A DNA stretch of 64,000 nucleotides from Melastoma dodecandrum (lineage: Eukaryota > Streptophyta > Magnoliopsida > Myrtales > Melastomataceae). The notes beneath the pieces are model-generated. The model saw only the letters and a list, made by a program, of their open reading frames with translations, was not told where the DNA came from and made no database searches. Positions 10,936 to 22,445 of this stretch are shown here, piece after piece (position 1 is the stretch's first letter; every line of letters begins with the position of its first letter). Both the position numbers and the translations under genes were made by a program. The DNA lies in assembly GCA_029817715.1 (NCBI GenBank), contig JARUPY010000424.1:1-64000 (forward strand). The letters are read 5' to 3'.

Positions 10936-13900
10936 TCCTCCCCTTGTTGAAAAGAGTTTGTCCTCAAACTCTCGTCATCGTCATCCTCCACAAATGACAT
11001 GAGATCCTGGACGTTGAATGTTGCAGGAACGCCATAGTCACCTGGAAGATCAATTTTGTAGGCGTTGTCGTTGATGCGCTCGATGATCTTGAATGGTCCT
11101 TCAGCGCGCGGCATGAGCTTGTTCTTCCTCTTGCCTGGGAATCGCTCCTTGCGCAAATGAATCCAAACTAAGTCTCCTGGCTGAAATATCTTCACTCTTC
11201 GTCCGCGATTGGCTCTTTCCGTGTAACGTTGATTGGCCTTCTCGATCTGCGCTCGAATCTTCTCATGGAGCGATCGCATCTCCTTAGCGCGCTCTTCAGC
11301 ATCTCGACTAACTGATCTCAAATCGCTCGTAGGTTTTAGTTCAACAGGGACTAAAGGATTGAGTCCGTAGACTACCTGGAAGGGTGATGACTTTGTGGTC
11401 GAACTTGGGGCTCGATTGTATGCGAATTCAGCATGGGCAAGCTTGATGTCCCAATCCTTCTGGTTCTTCGAGACCAAGGTTCGAAGGATTGCAGCCATAG
11501 TGCGATTGACAACCTCCGTTTGTCCATCGGTTTGCGGATGATAAGCTGTGCTGAATACAAGCTTCGTTCCTAACTTGTGCCACAGTGTATTCCAAAAGTA
11601 GCTTAGGAACTTCGTGTCGCGATCTGAAACGATCGACTTGGGTACTCCATGCAACCTTAGCACTTCTCGAAAGTACAGATCTGCTACGTTGGTCGCATCG
11701 TCCGTTTTCTGAGATGGGATAAAGTGTGGCCATCTTCGAAAATCGGTCGACCACTACCATGATCGAATCCTTTCTTCGTTGCGTTCTTGGCAATCCTATA
11801 CAAAATCCATACTCACATGTTCCCATGGTCGATCTGGGACGGGCAATGGAGTGTAGAGACCCTGAGGTTGGACACGGCTCTTCGCTTGCTGGCAAGTCGC
11901 ACATCTCGCGATTAGTCCCTCGCACTTGCTTCTCCAGTCGAGGCCAATAGAAATGCTCTTGTAGCATTGCCAGCGTCTTGTCGACTCCAAAATGTCCAGC
12001 GATTCCTCCTCCATGGACTTCTTGTATAAGCAGCTCTCGCGTCGAACTCCTTGGAATGCATAGCTTAGAGTCGCGAAATAGGAATCCATTCACCTGGTGG
12101 AATCGATCGATGGCTTGCTTGGCGCATTGGACGAAGATCGCTCCAAAATCTTCATCGTCCTTGTACAACTCCTTCAAGTACTCAAACCCGATCAGCTTTG
12201 TCTCCATCGCAGATAGTAACATCATTTTCCTCGAGAGAACATCTGCGACTACGTTCTTCGCGCCTGATTTGTGCTTCAAGACAAAGTTGAATGCTTGTAG
12301 AAACTCTACCCACTTCGCATGTCGGCGACTAAGCTTGTGTTGACCATTGATGTACTTGAGAGCTTCATGATCGGTGTGCAACACAAACTCTCTGGGCAGC
12401 AAGTAATGACTCCAAGTCTCGAGTACTCGAACAATTGCTAAGAACTCCTTGTCATATGTCGAGTAGTTCAATTTGGCGCCATTAAGCTTCTCGCTGAAAT
12501 AAGCGATGGGTCTTCCCTCCTGCAGCAAAACTCCTCCAATTCCTACTCCCGATGCATCACATTCCACTTCGAACATCTTCGCAAAGTCGGGTAAAGCTAG
12601 AACTGGGCTGCGCTTAGACACTCTTTCAGTCGCTCGAAACTAGCTTGTGCGACTGGTGTCCACTCGAATTTGTCTCCCTTCAAACATTCGGTGAGTGGGG
12701 CTGCGATTGAGCTAAATCCTTGAATGAACCTCCGATAGAAAGACGCCAAGCCATGGAAGCTGCGAATGTCACGGAAATTCCTTGGAGTCGGCCACTCCTT
12801 GATCGCTTCAATCTTGCTCTCGTCCACCTTAATTCCTTCTGCTGAGACGACAAATCCAAGAAATATTACACTCGGTTGGAAGAACTCACATTTCTTGAGA
12901 TTTCCATATAGCTTTTCCTCCCGAAGTGTGTTGAACACAGCTCGCAAATGATTGATATGCTCCTCATTGCTCCGGCTGTATACAAGAATATCGTCGAAGT
13001 AGACGACCACAAACTTCCCCATGAATGGTCGCAATACATGGGTCATTAGTCGCATGAACGTGCTGGGCGCGTTGGACAATCCAAATGGCATCACCAACCA
13101 CTCGTACAACCCGTACTTAGTCTTGAAGGCTGTCTTCCACTCGTCGCCTTCTTTCATCCGGATCTGGTGATAACCACTTCGCAAATCCACTTTGGAAAAC
13201 ACCTGCGCTCCATGCAACTCATCCAACATATCATCCAGTCGAGGGATAGGAAAGCGATACTTTACTGTGATTTTGTTGATCGCTCGACTGTCCATGCACA
13301 TTCTCCATGTGCCATCCTTCTTCGGCACCAATATGGCTGGAACCGAACATGGGCTCAAACTCTCTCGAACTGATCCCTTGTTGACAAGCTCGTCGACTTG
13401 CCTCTGCAACTCCTTTGCCTCCTCTGGATTGCATCGATAGGCTGGTCTATTTGGTAGCGACGCCCCTGGAACCAAGTCGATTTGATGTTGGATGCTCCGC
13501 ATCGGTGGTAAGTCGACTGGTAGCTCCTCTGGAAATACGTCCTTGAACTCCTCAAGAATGGAAGCGGCCTGAGGATGGCTCGTCGCTTGACCTGGGGCGG
13601 ATTCGACAAGAACCACAAAATAAGCCTTCTCACCTTCTTGAATCGCTCGAACTAGTTGAACTCCCTTGAGAGGCTGGTCGCTAAGTCGATCCTGGGTCGC
13701 GATTGTAGGCTGACTAGTGAGGGGCATCAAAGTGACCTTCTTCTCTCCGACGTGGATGGAATACGTATTGCGATACCCGTCGTGTTGCGCGCGTCGATCA
13801 AACTGCCACGGCCTCCCCAATAGTAGGTGGCATGCATCCATGGGAATGACGTCGCAAGCGACTTCATCCTTGTAGCTCTTCCCAATGGAAAATGGAACTC

Positions 13901-15188
13901 GCGCTCGCTGTGTGACTCGAACGTCACTCTCCTTGTTGAGCCATTGTAGACGGTAGGGATGTGGGTGCGCTTCGATGGGCAACTTCAGCTTTTCAACCAT
14001 CGTTCTTGACACGGCGTTGGTGCATCTACCACTATCCACAATCACCAAACATACCTTTCCTGCGACTGTACACCTAGTATGGAAGATGCTCTCCCTTTGA
14101 CTTTCCTCTTTCGCAGGTGTAACACTTAAAGCCTTTCGGACGACCAACAGTTCTCCTTCGTCCGGATACTCCTCTGTCTCTTCGGCATCCCAAACAGGGT
14201 CGGCGTTCTCCTCGAACTCTTCTTCTTCATCAGATAACTCTCTGATGACAACGTTCCTTCTCGTCGGACACTCAGAAGCCATGTGCCCAACTCCTTGGCA
14301 CTTGAAACATCGTCGAATGATGTCTCGTTCGTGCGATTTGACTTCAGGTCTTGTAGTCGACGGTGCTCTCTTCACTGTTGTTGTTGGCGATGGCTTCGCC
14401 TGGGAGCTACTCCCCTTGTTGAAAGGCGCGGCCTTCACAAATGGGCGGGTAGTCGCTCTCCTTGCTTGCTGCTGCTCCACCTTGTGCGCCAATGCTCGCA
14501 CGTCGTTGAAACTCCAATATTGTTGTAAGTCGACGGCATCTGCGATTTGGGGCTTAAGTCCTCGAAGATACCTGGCAATGGTTTGCTCTGGGGCTTCTTG
14601 GACATAACATTGCAGCAACAGTCTCTCGAACTCCCATGTATACTCCGATACACTTGAGACTTGTTGTAGCGACTGCAATTTGAGGTAGAGATCTCGTCGA
14701 TGATGCTCCGGTAGAAATCTCTTCGTCATGGCCCTCTTCATTTTTGACCACGTACGAATTTTATCACGCCCTTCCCTACGGCGCTGCTGGTTGGTGTTCT
14801 CCCACCACAAACTCGCGTACTTCTTCAATTTCAAGGCAGCCAGTTTCACCTTTCGATCCTCGGGCACTTCCTCGTAATCAAAGATGCGCTCCACGGTGTG
14901 CATCCAATCGATGAACTCGTTGGGGTCCAAGTTTCCTTCGAACTCCGGAATCTGAACGCTCATCGTCGGGGCTCTTCTTTCCTGTCTACGATTCTCCGGT
15001 GAAGAACCTCGTTGAGACTCCTCACGCCATGGGTTTTCCTCATCATCGCTCTCTATTCGACTGCGAGAAGTCGATGCATGGTGTGTCCGTAACGACTGTA
15101 GTTGCTGCTGAAGATCGGCTATCTGCTCCTCAAGCCGAGCAACTTGTGCTTCGTCTAGAGTCATACCGCGTTGAAATCTTCCGGCCAT
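10860..15188 (-). pseudogene. CRM-type gag-pol polyprotein gene, frameshifted
   Basis: A 15188 start (MAGRFQRG) is preferred over 15221, because the longer version translates the PBS. The first open part (to 12597) holds gag, a CCHC zinc knuckle (CFKCQGVGHMASEC, near 14310), a protease-like 'VIVDSGRCTN' and RT with 'YFDDILVYS' near 12985-13005. The frame then changes near 12600 for the RNase H region ('FEVECDASGVGIGGVL'), near 12045, near 11800 and near 11700. The last open part (11663-10860) holds the integrase core ('IVSDRDTKFLS', 'DGQTEVVNRT') and C-terminus ('VWIHLRKERFPGKRKNKL'). Four frame changes make it non-functional. The final 25 or so codons lie inside the 3' LTR, a feature known from CRM elements. 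Confidence 0.85.
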
Positions 15189-15197
15189 TGACAACCT

Positions 15198-15215
15198 AGT
15201 GCTCTGATACCAAGA
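15198..15215 (-). promoter_or_regulatory. Primer-binding site of the CRM-type element
   Basis: The minus strand reads tcttggtatcagagcac directly after the 5' LTR end at 15216. The core TGGTATCAGAGC is complementary to the 3' end of initiator tRNA-Met. Confidence 0.85.
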
Positions 15216-16020
15216 TGGCACGGGGACGGCAAGGAATAGATGATTCCTAAACCGAAAACGAATGGGGACGTCACTGAAAAAGGGTGCGGAATGGAGTGAC
15301 GCTCGGTATGGACGGAAAGTGTGTGGGGTAGGCGGCTGAATGATAAAAATGAGGGGTTGAAATCAACCTCCACGGATACAGATGCACCACCGTGAAAGAA
15401 GACTCGGGTAGACTCGTTTGACCGTGGATACAGATACACCACCACGAACAAGACGAGGGCGAGGCACAACACGGAGGATACAGATACACCACCACCGGTT
15501 GATACACTCTACTCAATCCGCACTTGGAAATCCACCAAATGAAGAACGAGGTTTGAAGGAGAATCCACTCACTTCGGATAAAAGACACTAAGTCTGATAA
15601 GGGTTTATAATTTGATTCAAAAGCTTCTTCTTCAAATGAGTACAAGGTGCCCATTATATAGGGAACACCTGAAAAAGAACTTAAATGCATGAAATGAACC
15701 TAGGCTAGATGCATGCAAGGCCAGATTCATGGACGAACCATAAATGGCTTATTGGAAATGCAACAAAGTAAATGCAAAGCATAAATGAGGAATGCGAAAT
15801 GATTCAGCCTCCTTGAGGCTCTTCATCTTCGAGACTCTTGGCTTGGCCGACTCTTCGTTGCTCAGTCGCTGATCGCGTCGACTTGCATCTCCTTGAGTCG
15901 CGTCGACTTGGTCGCACCTCCTTGAGTCGCGTCGACTTGGTCGCTCACTCGCTAGCGAGTAAAGTGACTCCTTTCTTGCTGCGCGTCGACGGGGATAAGT
16001 GGTCGCCCGTCTTTGTATCA
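15216..16020 (-). repeat. 5' LTR of the CRM-type element
   Basis: The LTR is 805 bp, collinear with 10132-10935, with small indels (for example, one copy of the duplicated gtcgcgtcgacttgg word is shorter near 15915). Both copies contain 'cattatatagg' near 15652, a candidate TATA region read from the other strand. Confidence 0.88.
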
Positions 16021-16039
16021 CAGAACGTGTGGAGGCATC

Positions 16040-16846
16040 TCCTGGTCGCCATCGGGGAGATTCGCGGGGAGGTTTTTCTTCGGCTCCCGGGATGTTTGTT
16101 ATGGTTTTTGATTTTAGTCGCTGGGGCATTTGGTTTTGAGAGTTTACTTAGAATTACAAATTGATCCTTAAAAAGTCTGGGACTGTGCTAAGGAATCCAA
16201 AAAATACATATTTTTCAAATGATTTTTTTTTTCAATCAATATTTATATTTTTTTATTATTTTCAGTGATCTTTCGATTTGTTTGTTTGCTTTTCTCTCTA
16301 AGGGGTTTCAAAGGAGGAGGATCCTCTCAAGTCGTGAAGAACTTTTCCAGACTTGTCAATGCAGCTGTCGGGAATTGCGTGTTAAGATGGAGGACAAAAG
16401 TGACCGACCAAAGTGTCCGGATGAATGCAAGTATTTCTTCTTCTTTTTGTTAATTGTCCTAATTTTTCCTATAAATTCATCATCGGACTTGTGTTGCAGT
16501 ATCCCAGTAACTGATATCAACATACCACACCACCCAACTTCTTCGATGGAATCGAGCTTCATACCCAGCGGCCGTCCAGAAGTTGTGGAATGCGTGGAAC
16601 GACCGAGGCTTCGTGATCCTTAGCCTCTCTCGGTATGCAGCTCATACTTACATTCACTCCTCATCTAAGGCAGAAGACATCCAACAGCATCGTCATATTC
16701 GTCGTTTGGTCTTCCTACATACTATCAGATTGGGCCGCATCGTTCGTATTTCGGCAGATCTCACGTACTGGATTGTGAGCTCTTGCTTAACCAAAGGCGT
16801 CCAAGTCCCATCCCTTTCTTAGTCTTTGCCCTCCCCCTCTAAGGCC
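16040..16846 (+). other. Duplicated upstream region of DUF4220 copy A (matches 39718-40558)
   Basis: From 'tcctggtcgccatcggggaga' onward this stretch is collinear with the segment upstream of copy D at 39718. Similarity therefore extends some 800 bp 5' of the coding start, showing that a genomic segment, not a cDNA, was duplicated. It contains a relic of the first coding block at 16570-16790. Confidence 0.75.
16570..16790 (+). pseudogene. Relic extra copy of the DUF4220 N-terminal coding block (upstream of copy A)
   Basis: Translated in two frames, this stretch resembles the start of copy A: 'LWNAWNDRGFVILSL' corresponds to 'RWNTWNIRGFMILSF', and in the shifted frame 'VFWSSYYLSDWAASFVF'-like residues correspond to 'AVWSAYFLSDWAATFAF'. 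It has a frameshift and stops and runs directly into the copy A start about 50 bp later. An equivalent relic precedes copy D, so it predates the A/D duplication. Confidence 0.6.
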
Positions 16847-18926
16847 ATGGATTATGCCTTCATAGCAGCGGCCTTGCAGAACCGATGGAACACGTGGAAT
16901 ATTCGGGGTTTCATGATTCTTAGCTTCTGCATGCAGGTACTTCTCACCATCTTTGCCCGTGAACGGCAGAGGACGTCCAACCGCTTCGTCATATTCGCGG
17001 TCTGGTCTGCTTACTTTCTATCTGATTGGGCCGCAACGTTTGCATTCGGGCTGATCTCAAATGCCGGGTGCCGGAACTCGAATGAAGCACAGGTCCCTCC
17101 TGATGTCGTGGCGTTCTGGGCAGCTTTCCTTCTGGTCCACCTGGGGGGTCCCGACAACATAACTGCCTTCTCCATGGAGGATAATGCCCTGTGGATGCGC
17201 TACCTCGTTGGCCTCGTCGCCCAAATTTCTGTGTTTCTTTACATCTTTGTGAAGACCCTACCAACCAACAGGCTCTTGGTTCCCACGATCCTGGTATTCA
17301 TGACTGGTGTGATTAACTATGGGGAGAGGAGTCGGGCTCTGTATCTCGTAAGCTTGGAGAACCTGAAGAAAACCATTAAGAAAGATACAGGAGAGGAACA
17401 AAGTGATGGCGACCACATCTGCCACACCATTCTTAAGGGCCTCATTGTGGATATCGTGCCGGATCTTCAGGAATGCAACAAGAGCAGGGCATACATCCTT
17501 CATTTGGATCCTTGGTCTGTTATCTCTTGGGAAATAAATCTCCTGTATGAACTTCTCTACACGAAAATAAATGCGTCAAATTCCACATGGGGAAGGATTG
17601 TCCGAGCCATCGCCTCTTACAGTACATTGGTGGCATTCATTTGGTTCTGCATTGGACATAAGCACCAGTTTCACATAGGGGATCTCGTAATCACATATGC
17701 TTTATTTGCAGGAGTTTTTATTCTTCATGTAGCCAACACGATGACGTTAGGGTTTAAAGTATCTCCCTTTGTTTGTCTTGGAGCAGGGGATTTTTCCAGC
17801 TTTGTTGATATTTGGATTGGCTTTAATTGGCTTTGAACGCATAATTTTTGTAAGGCAATGGTCGGGTAAAATGGGATATTTCAATATCTTGTCCCATTGC
17901 TTCAAACAGAGCACCCTAAAGAAAGCTCGGAAGCCAGGTACACTCACTTTGTCTTCCACTACTCTCAGGTGCTCAAATTCCTTGTGTTCTGGTTTACTGA
18001 TCGACGCTTCTACAATGATAGCAGGTTTTATATGGAACAAGCTAGCCGGAGAGAGCCACGTGTCCTGGGCACACAGCTTGTGTTACGATATATGCGAGGA
18101 CATCAAGAAAATGGCTGATGTGACGATGGACGCGGCAAGATTGAGAGAATTATATGAAGCGAGGGGAGATCGGGCGCTCAGACGAATCGGTTGTGACCAA
18201 CTGATCCCATATATCGAGGACTTCCAGTTCGAGCAAACGCTTTTGATCTGGCACATTGCTACCGAAATCTGCTTCAACTTGAGGCTCCGGCAAGTTACAT
18301 TGGCAATAAGGAAAGGGAGAAGAGGAGAATCAGTCAGAAATTGTCATATTACATGATGTACCTTCTGGTCAGGCGACCAAAGTTGATGTCCGCAGTGGCT
18401 GGAATCAGCCATATTCGGTACAGAGACACCTGTGCGGAGGTGACGCTGCTTGCGAGGAAGAAGTTGGAGGTTCCAACAATGCAAGGGTTTCTGCGAGTTG
18501 ATTCTTCTGGAACGTGCCAACATCATTGAAACCGAAATCAAAGAGAACAGTTACCCATTCTCAGTATTGAAGGACTCATGTGAGTTGGTTAAGCTACTAA
18601 GAAGAGATATCAACAATATGTGGGAGGTCCTTTATATGGTGTGGGTGGAGCTGTTGTCGTACGCAGCCGGTCATTGCAGAGCAGACTCCCATGCCCGAGT
18701 GCTGAGTGAAGGCGGCGAATTCATCACTGTTATATGGGCTTTGATGTCTGTCTGTGGCACCGGCAACCATTTCCCTGTCATTGCCCCTAGTCCAAGTTTA
18801 CCTGATGGAAACACCTCATGTTCAAACCCACCAGCTGGAGCGGTTGGCGATGACCACATAGTGGAAGCTGCTGCTGTAAATCCAAATTATAACTCAGTCG
18901 GCGGCGTGTTTGTTGAAAGTGTTTAA
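16847..18926 (+). pseudogene. DUF4220/DUF594 family pseudogene, copy A
   Basis: The start ATGGATTATGCC at 16847 matches copies C and D and is preferred to an in-frame ATG 21 bp upstream. The N-terminal DUF4220 part shows 'NRWNTWNIRGF' and 'HLGGPDNITAFSMEDN' (about residues 97-112), with several hydrophobic, likely membrane-spanning stretches. The C-terminal DUF594 part shows 'LLIWHIATEICF' (about 18240), 'YRDTCAE' and 'WVELLSYAAGHCR' (about 18645). The family consists of plant membrane-associated proteins of unknown function. Deletions and a stop near 17755-17836, plus frame changes near 18290-18345 and about 18500, disable this copy. The last frame ends at 18926. Compared with copy C, two short blocks near 17760 and 17830 are missing. 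Confidence 0.8.
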
Positions 18927-19127
18927 TACATAATGTGTGTCTTAAGGAATATAACAGTGTTTACTGTTTGTTACTCGTATGATTAAGTAGTGGGTTTGAT
19001 TAGTAATAAAATATAACAATCCACAACTCCACAGTTGACACCCGTGGGGCAACTGATCAAGGCAGCCCCAAGGGCTACTACTGGTTTAAACCCAACAAGA
19101 CACCCCAAATGGCTTCTTTTAAAGAAA

Positions 19128-19190
19128 GGCGATGACGTCATCTTCCACCCCATACTCAAGGGCCTCATAGTGGAGGTCGCGCCGGATCGT
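19128..19190 (+). pseudogene. Stub of a DUF4220 gene
   Basis: About 60 bp reads 'HPILKGLIVEVAPDR' in one frame, matching 'HTILKGLIVDIVPDL' of copy A (17430-17470). The flanks show no further similarity. It marks another broken family member or a partial duplication just downstream of copy A. Confidence 0.6.
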
Positions 19191-19429
19191 TTTTTGAATT
19201 GTTATCCTTCTTAAAACACGTTTCTTTTTTACTTATAATAATAATGATGATGATAATATAATTGAAGTTCACACCACCACCGAAGAAAAAGAGACATGTT
19301 TAAGGAGGTTGATATGAATGTATACTTTCACTACACAGTCGCCTTCTTTGTTTATGTTGATGACAGACGTTTCAGGCGGTTGAAATGTGCCGACATGACA
19401 GTTAACATTAGAAGAATGGATGACATATT
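19191..19429. other. No gene recognised
   Basis: This stretch contains a GAT/AAT-rich microsatellite-like run near 19235-19262. The 84-codon plus-strand frame from 19296 has no recognisable motif and overlaps the C-terminal remnant of the minus-strand FAR1-like pseudogene. Confidence 0.4.
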
Positions 19430-21319
19430 ATCGACGAAACTCGTCGCCCAAATTAACATTAACACGATCATCATCCTTTGTCTTACCTTCATGGTCCCCG
19501 CAACTAAGCTCCAACTCCGATGTCAAAGTTTCAATACTTTTTCGTAGTTGACAAAATGATGCGTCCGATTTTCCGGTCAAAAAGCACATACGTCTGCATG
19601 CTGTCATGAGAATATCCTAGTATAGATTAGAAACGTTAACACCGTAATCCTGGCCTGAAAATCCTTCATAGATTATATTTTTAGCTGTCTTTATCCATCT
19701 TTGCTTGACTAGATGACTTGGTACAGACACGAACCTTCTATTTTCGCAACGTGGAATAGGGGGGAACACAGAAAACTAAAGGTCCAAAATGTAAGCAGCT
19801 GCAACTGAATTGGACAGCACCTGTGCTCGCCGTCATAACACGAAAGAATGTATACCCTTGCGATGTTCCCGTCGAGTAAATTTTCCATGTAAAATCTTGA
19901 TTCCTTTTGTATCTCAGACTGAACCTTACGAAAAGAGGTCATGGTGTATACTCGACGTGCATCCTCCTTAAGTCGACACAACATCGTAATTGGCTTGAAA
20001 GGTTTCTGCGATGAGTTGAAATCCTCCCTGATATTCCTTGTGATAAAGATCAGCTACTGCACCTCAAAATTGTGTACGGAATCATGTAGTTTATGATTCA
20101 CATTGACATATCCCTTCATATATGCATGCATTCGTTCGCAGCGTTGAGTGCTTCTAAGCACCGCCCAAAAATGTCCTTGAAGATACGTTTGCCACCACAT
20201 ATGTCTGTATGCAAAAATCTGTTGTAGCCATCTAATGCTTATCGATCATGTATGTGTCATTAAAGTAGACCACTCATCTTCAACTTCTTCAGATGGTCTA
20301 CTGCTGTACATGAAGGATGAAATATGGGCTCGCATTGCCTGATCCTCTACACGACGCGCAATGTTCCTGCTGAAATGCCAAAGACATAACCTGTGTCTTG
20401 CAAATGGCCAAACTTCACTTTGTCGGCGTCTGTGACAACGCTAATCGGATGTTTCCCTCCCATGACATGTGAATGAGTACATTGGAGCCAAGTGTGGTCA
20501 GCATTGGTTTCAGAAGTCATCGAGGTAGCCCCAAAGAGAGTAGTTTGATGATGATTTTACACCCACGATGATGACCATTTGCATTCCATATTATTCATCT
20601 TGAACATAGAGTCTAAAGCTACGACATCGCCCAATGATTGGTAATCATATATGGAGGTACTGTCGGCCCAATATATGCGACTGACTTTATTTTTTTCATA
20701 AATGTTTCAAAGGCCATACCAGTCTCACTATTCTTCCTATAAAGGAGGTATGCAAGGACGGAATCACAACCACCATTATCCTCGACTGACTCTTCCTTCA
20801 ACTTTCGATTATTGAGGTCCTTCATTAGGAATCCAACCCGTGAATGTCCTCCAGATGCGTGTACAAGTAGTGGCACAATATCACACTATCTAAATCCAAC
20901 GTAAAGTATCTGGTGTACAAATGTCATATCGTGGTCGGAAATGTTGCGCCTTTCTCGCATGAAATAGGACAAACCATTACTCACCATTTCCAACTGAACA
21001 ACAACCAAAGTCCATTGTCCATTAACATCGACTCTACCTTTGAAGAAACAACTGCAATCTGCTTTGACAGACGCCCTAACCCAACTATTGGCCGTCAACA
21101 CAAAGGAATCTGAACATTCTCCTTCCCTTGAGCAATCCCGCTTTCTCTTGACGCATTCACCGTTTCAAAGTTTTTGAGGATCTCCCTTTTCCTAACTGAA
21201 AAGCCATGAACCGTCGAATACATTTTAATGAACTTTTCAGCTTCTTCAGCAGTACCAAATGACATATTCAACAACTGATCTTCATTCATATCCGTGAGTG
21301 TATTGAAGAAGTCATTCAT
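19430..21319 (-). pseudogene. FAR1/FRS-like (MULE transposase-derived) pseudogene
   Basis: The likely start is the ATG at 21319 (MNDFFNTLTD). A FAR1-type DNA-binding N-terminus follows ('FGTAEEAEKFIKMYSTVHGFSVR', read around 21190-21260), then 'GQWTLVVVQLE' near 21000 and the MULE transposase core: 'FWADSTSIYDYQSLGDVVALDS' read in pieces near 20600-20670, and 'HRLCLWHFSRNIARR' near 20350-20400. 'CERMHAYMKGYVNVNHKLHD' features appear near 20090-20150, and a C-terminal 'RRFVSVPSHLVKQRW' near 19720. Many frame changes and stops interrupt it. FRS proteins are domesticated transposase-like transcription factors. I cannot tell whether this is a dead FRS gene or a MULE transposon remnant, as no terminal inverted repeats are evident. 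Confidence 0.75.
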
Positions 21320-21362
21320 ATCTCCACTTCCAACCATCAAGTTGCTTAGGAACCTCACATAG

Positions 21363-21590
21363 ATGGCTCTATCTCCTAACAACCTGACCGGAGACATCCA
21401 CTCCATAAGCTGGGGTGACCTTAGAATGTTGGCGAACCTTGACCTGGGACACAACTCATTAAAGGGTACAATACCTTACTCCCTGTTGGCGAGCCAAAAA
21501 TGGTGCATAGGAAGGGTACACATCTTGACAGAAATGGTTCTATCTCATAACAACCAAACCTCGAATGGGGTAGGTTGTGTGCCAAGCTAG
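21363..21590 (+). pseudogene. LRR gene fragment
   Basis: A 75-codon frame reads 'LANLDLGHNSLKGTIPYSLLA', fitting one LRR unit of the plant extracellular type (LxxLDLxxNxLxGxIP), preceded by 'NNLTGDI'. After about two repeats the similarity is lost. It lies head-to-head with the FAR1-like pseudogene. Probably a fragment of a receptor-like protein gene. Confidence 0.55.
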
Positions 21591-21810
21591 TGCAAAAGAG
21601 GCTGATGTTCACAGAATCTTGGGTGGAAGCAAAACAGGAAGTAAAGAAATGGATAAAGGAACGAAAACGATTGTTCATCGAAACTTGGAAGGAAGCAAAA
21701 CAGAAAGCCAATAAATGAATAAAGGGAAGAAGCATATGTTCATCGAATTTTGGGTGATCCTGGTTGAAGACACTTTCCATTTCTTCAGGCGACGGAGAAG
21801 GAAGCTGGTA

Positions 21811-21993
21811 TTCTACCTGCAAAGTCGGTTGAAGATGGTTTGTGGCTTAGTAAGCTAGGATTCCACTAGCAACCGAAGAGGATGAAGCAGGGATTCCACC
21901 TGTAAAGTCGGTTGAAGATGGTTTGTGGGTTAGTAAGCTGAGATTCCACCTGTAACCGAAGAGGAGGAAGCCGGGATTCCACTTGCAAAGTCA
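21811..21993 (+). repeat. 83-bp tandem repeat, about 2.2 units
   Basis: Units start at 21811, 21894 and 21977 with 'ttc(t/c)acctg(c/t)aaagtcggttg'. The third unit is cut after 17 bp. Each unit contains two 'gattccac' words, so an older shorter repeat may underlie it. Confidence 0.75.
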
Positions 21994-21999
21994 CCACTC

Positions 22000-22440
22000 A
22001 CCCAATTAAGTAGGCAAATTATCGATATTTGGTCCCAACTATAGGCCAACTTTACGTTTTGTCATATCGTTTAAAATTTTTTTTATTTGGCCTTATTTCA
22101 ATTTTAATTTTCAATTTAGCCTTATTCGTAACGGACGTTACGACTCGGTGACGTGTCTGTGACTATTCTTTTTATTGTATTAAATAATTTGACACGTCAT
22201 TTTTTTCCGTACGTGGACATTAATAAATTAAAAAATAAAAAAGGCTCTCCCCTCCCCTATGAAGCTTCTCTCGGTTGAGTACCCTCCGATGTCCTCTTCT
22301 CCTCCTACGGCACGTTCTCCGCGATTTTCTTCCCAGTCGACGATAACCTCTACTCTTTCGCCGTCTGGTTTAGCAAGCCTGCTTGCCGAATCAACGATTG
22401 TACCCTTGTCCCTGCAACAGGAGGTTGCTGGAATTTGGGG
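22000..22440. other. AT-rich DNA, no gene recognised
   Basis: This stretch contains a palindrome-like 'cgtaacggacgttacg' near 22127 and several low-complexity T runs. The wording resembles common plant repeats of the 'tttggtccc ... gccaacttt' type, but I see no boundary. The Reina-type element begins immediately to the right. Confidence 0.4.
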
Positions 22441-22445
22441 TGGGG

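Larger units (their letters stand above)
10127..16025 (-). mobile_element. Ty3-gypsy retrotransposon, CRM-type
   Basis: LTRs at 10132-10935 and 15216-16020 flank a minus-strand gag-pol in gypsy order (gag, protease, RT, RNase H, integrase). The 5-bp target duplication cagaa lies at 10127-10131 and 16021-16025. The PBS next to the right-hand (5') LTR is the complement of gctctgatacca, so tRNA-iMet type. The gag sequence style ('FVDW/FIDWMHTVERIF', 'LAALKLKKYASLWWENT') and an integrase C-terminus ending 'ATFNVQDLMSF' without a classical chromodomain point to the CRM clade, known for centromere-enriched members. The LTRs differ by roughly twenty changes by eye, so the insertion is moderately young, but the ORF has several frameshifts. 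Confidence 0.85.

Noticed and set aside
12766..15199. Several plus-strand open frames of 60-120 codons
   Set aside because: They are antisense shadows of the minus-strand CRM-type gag-pol.
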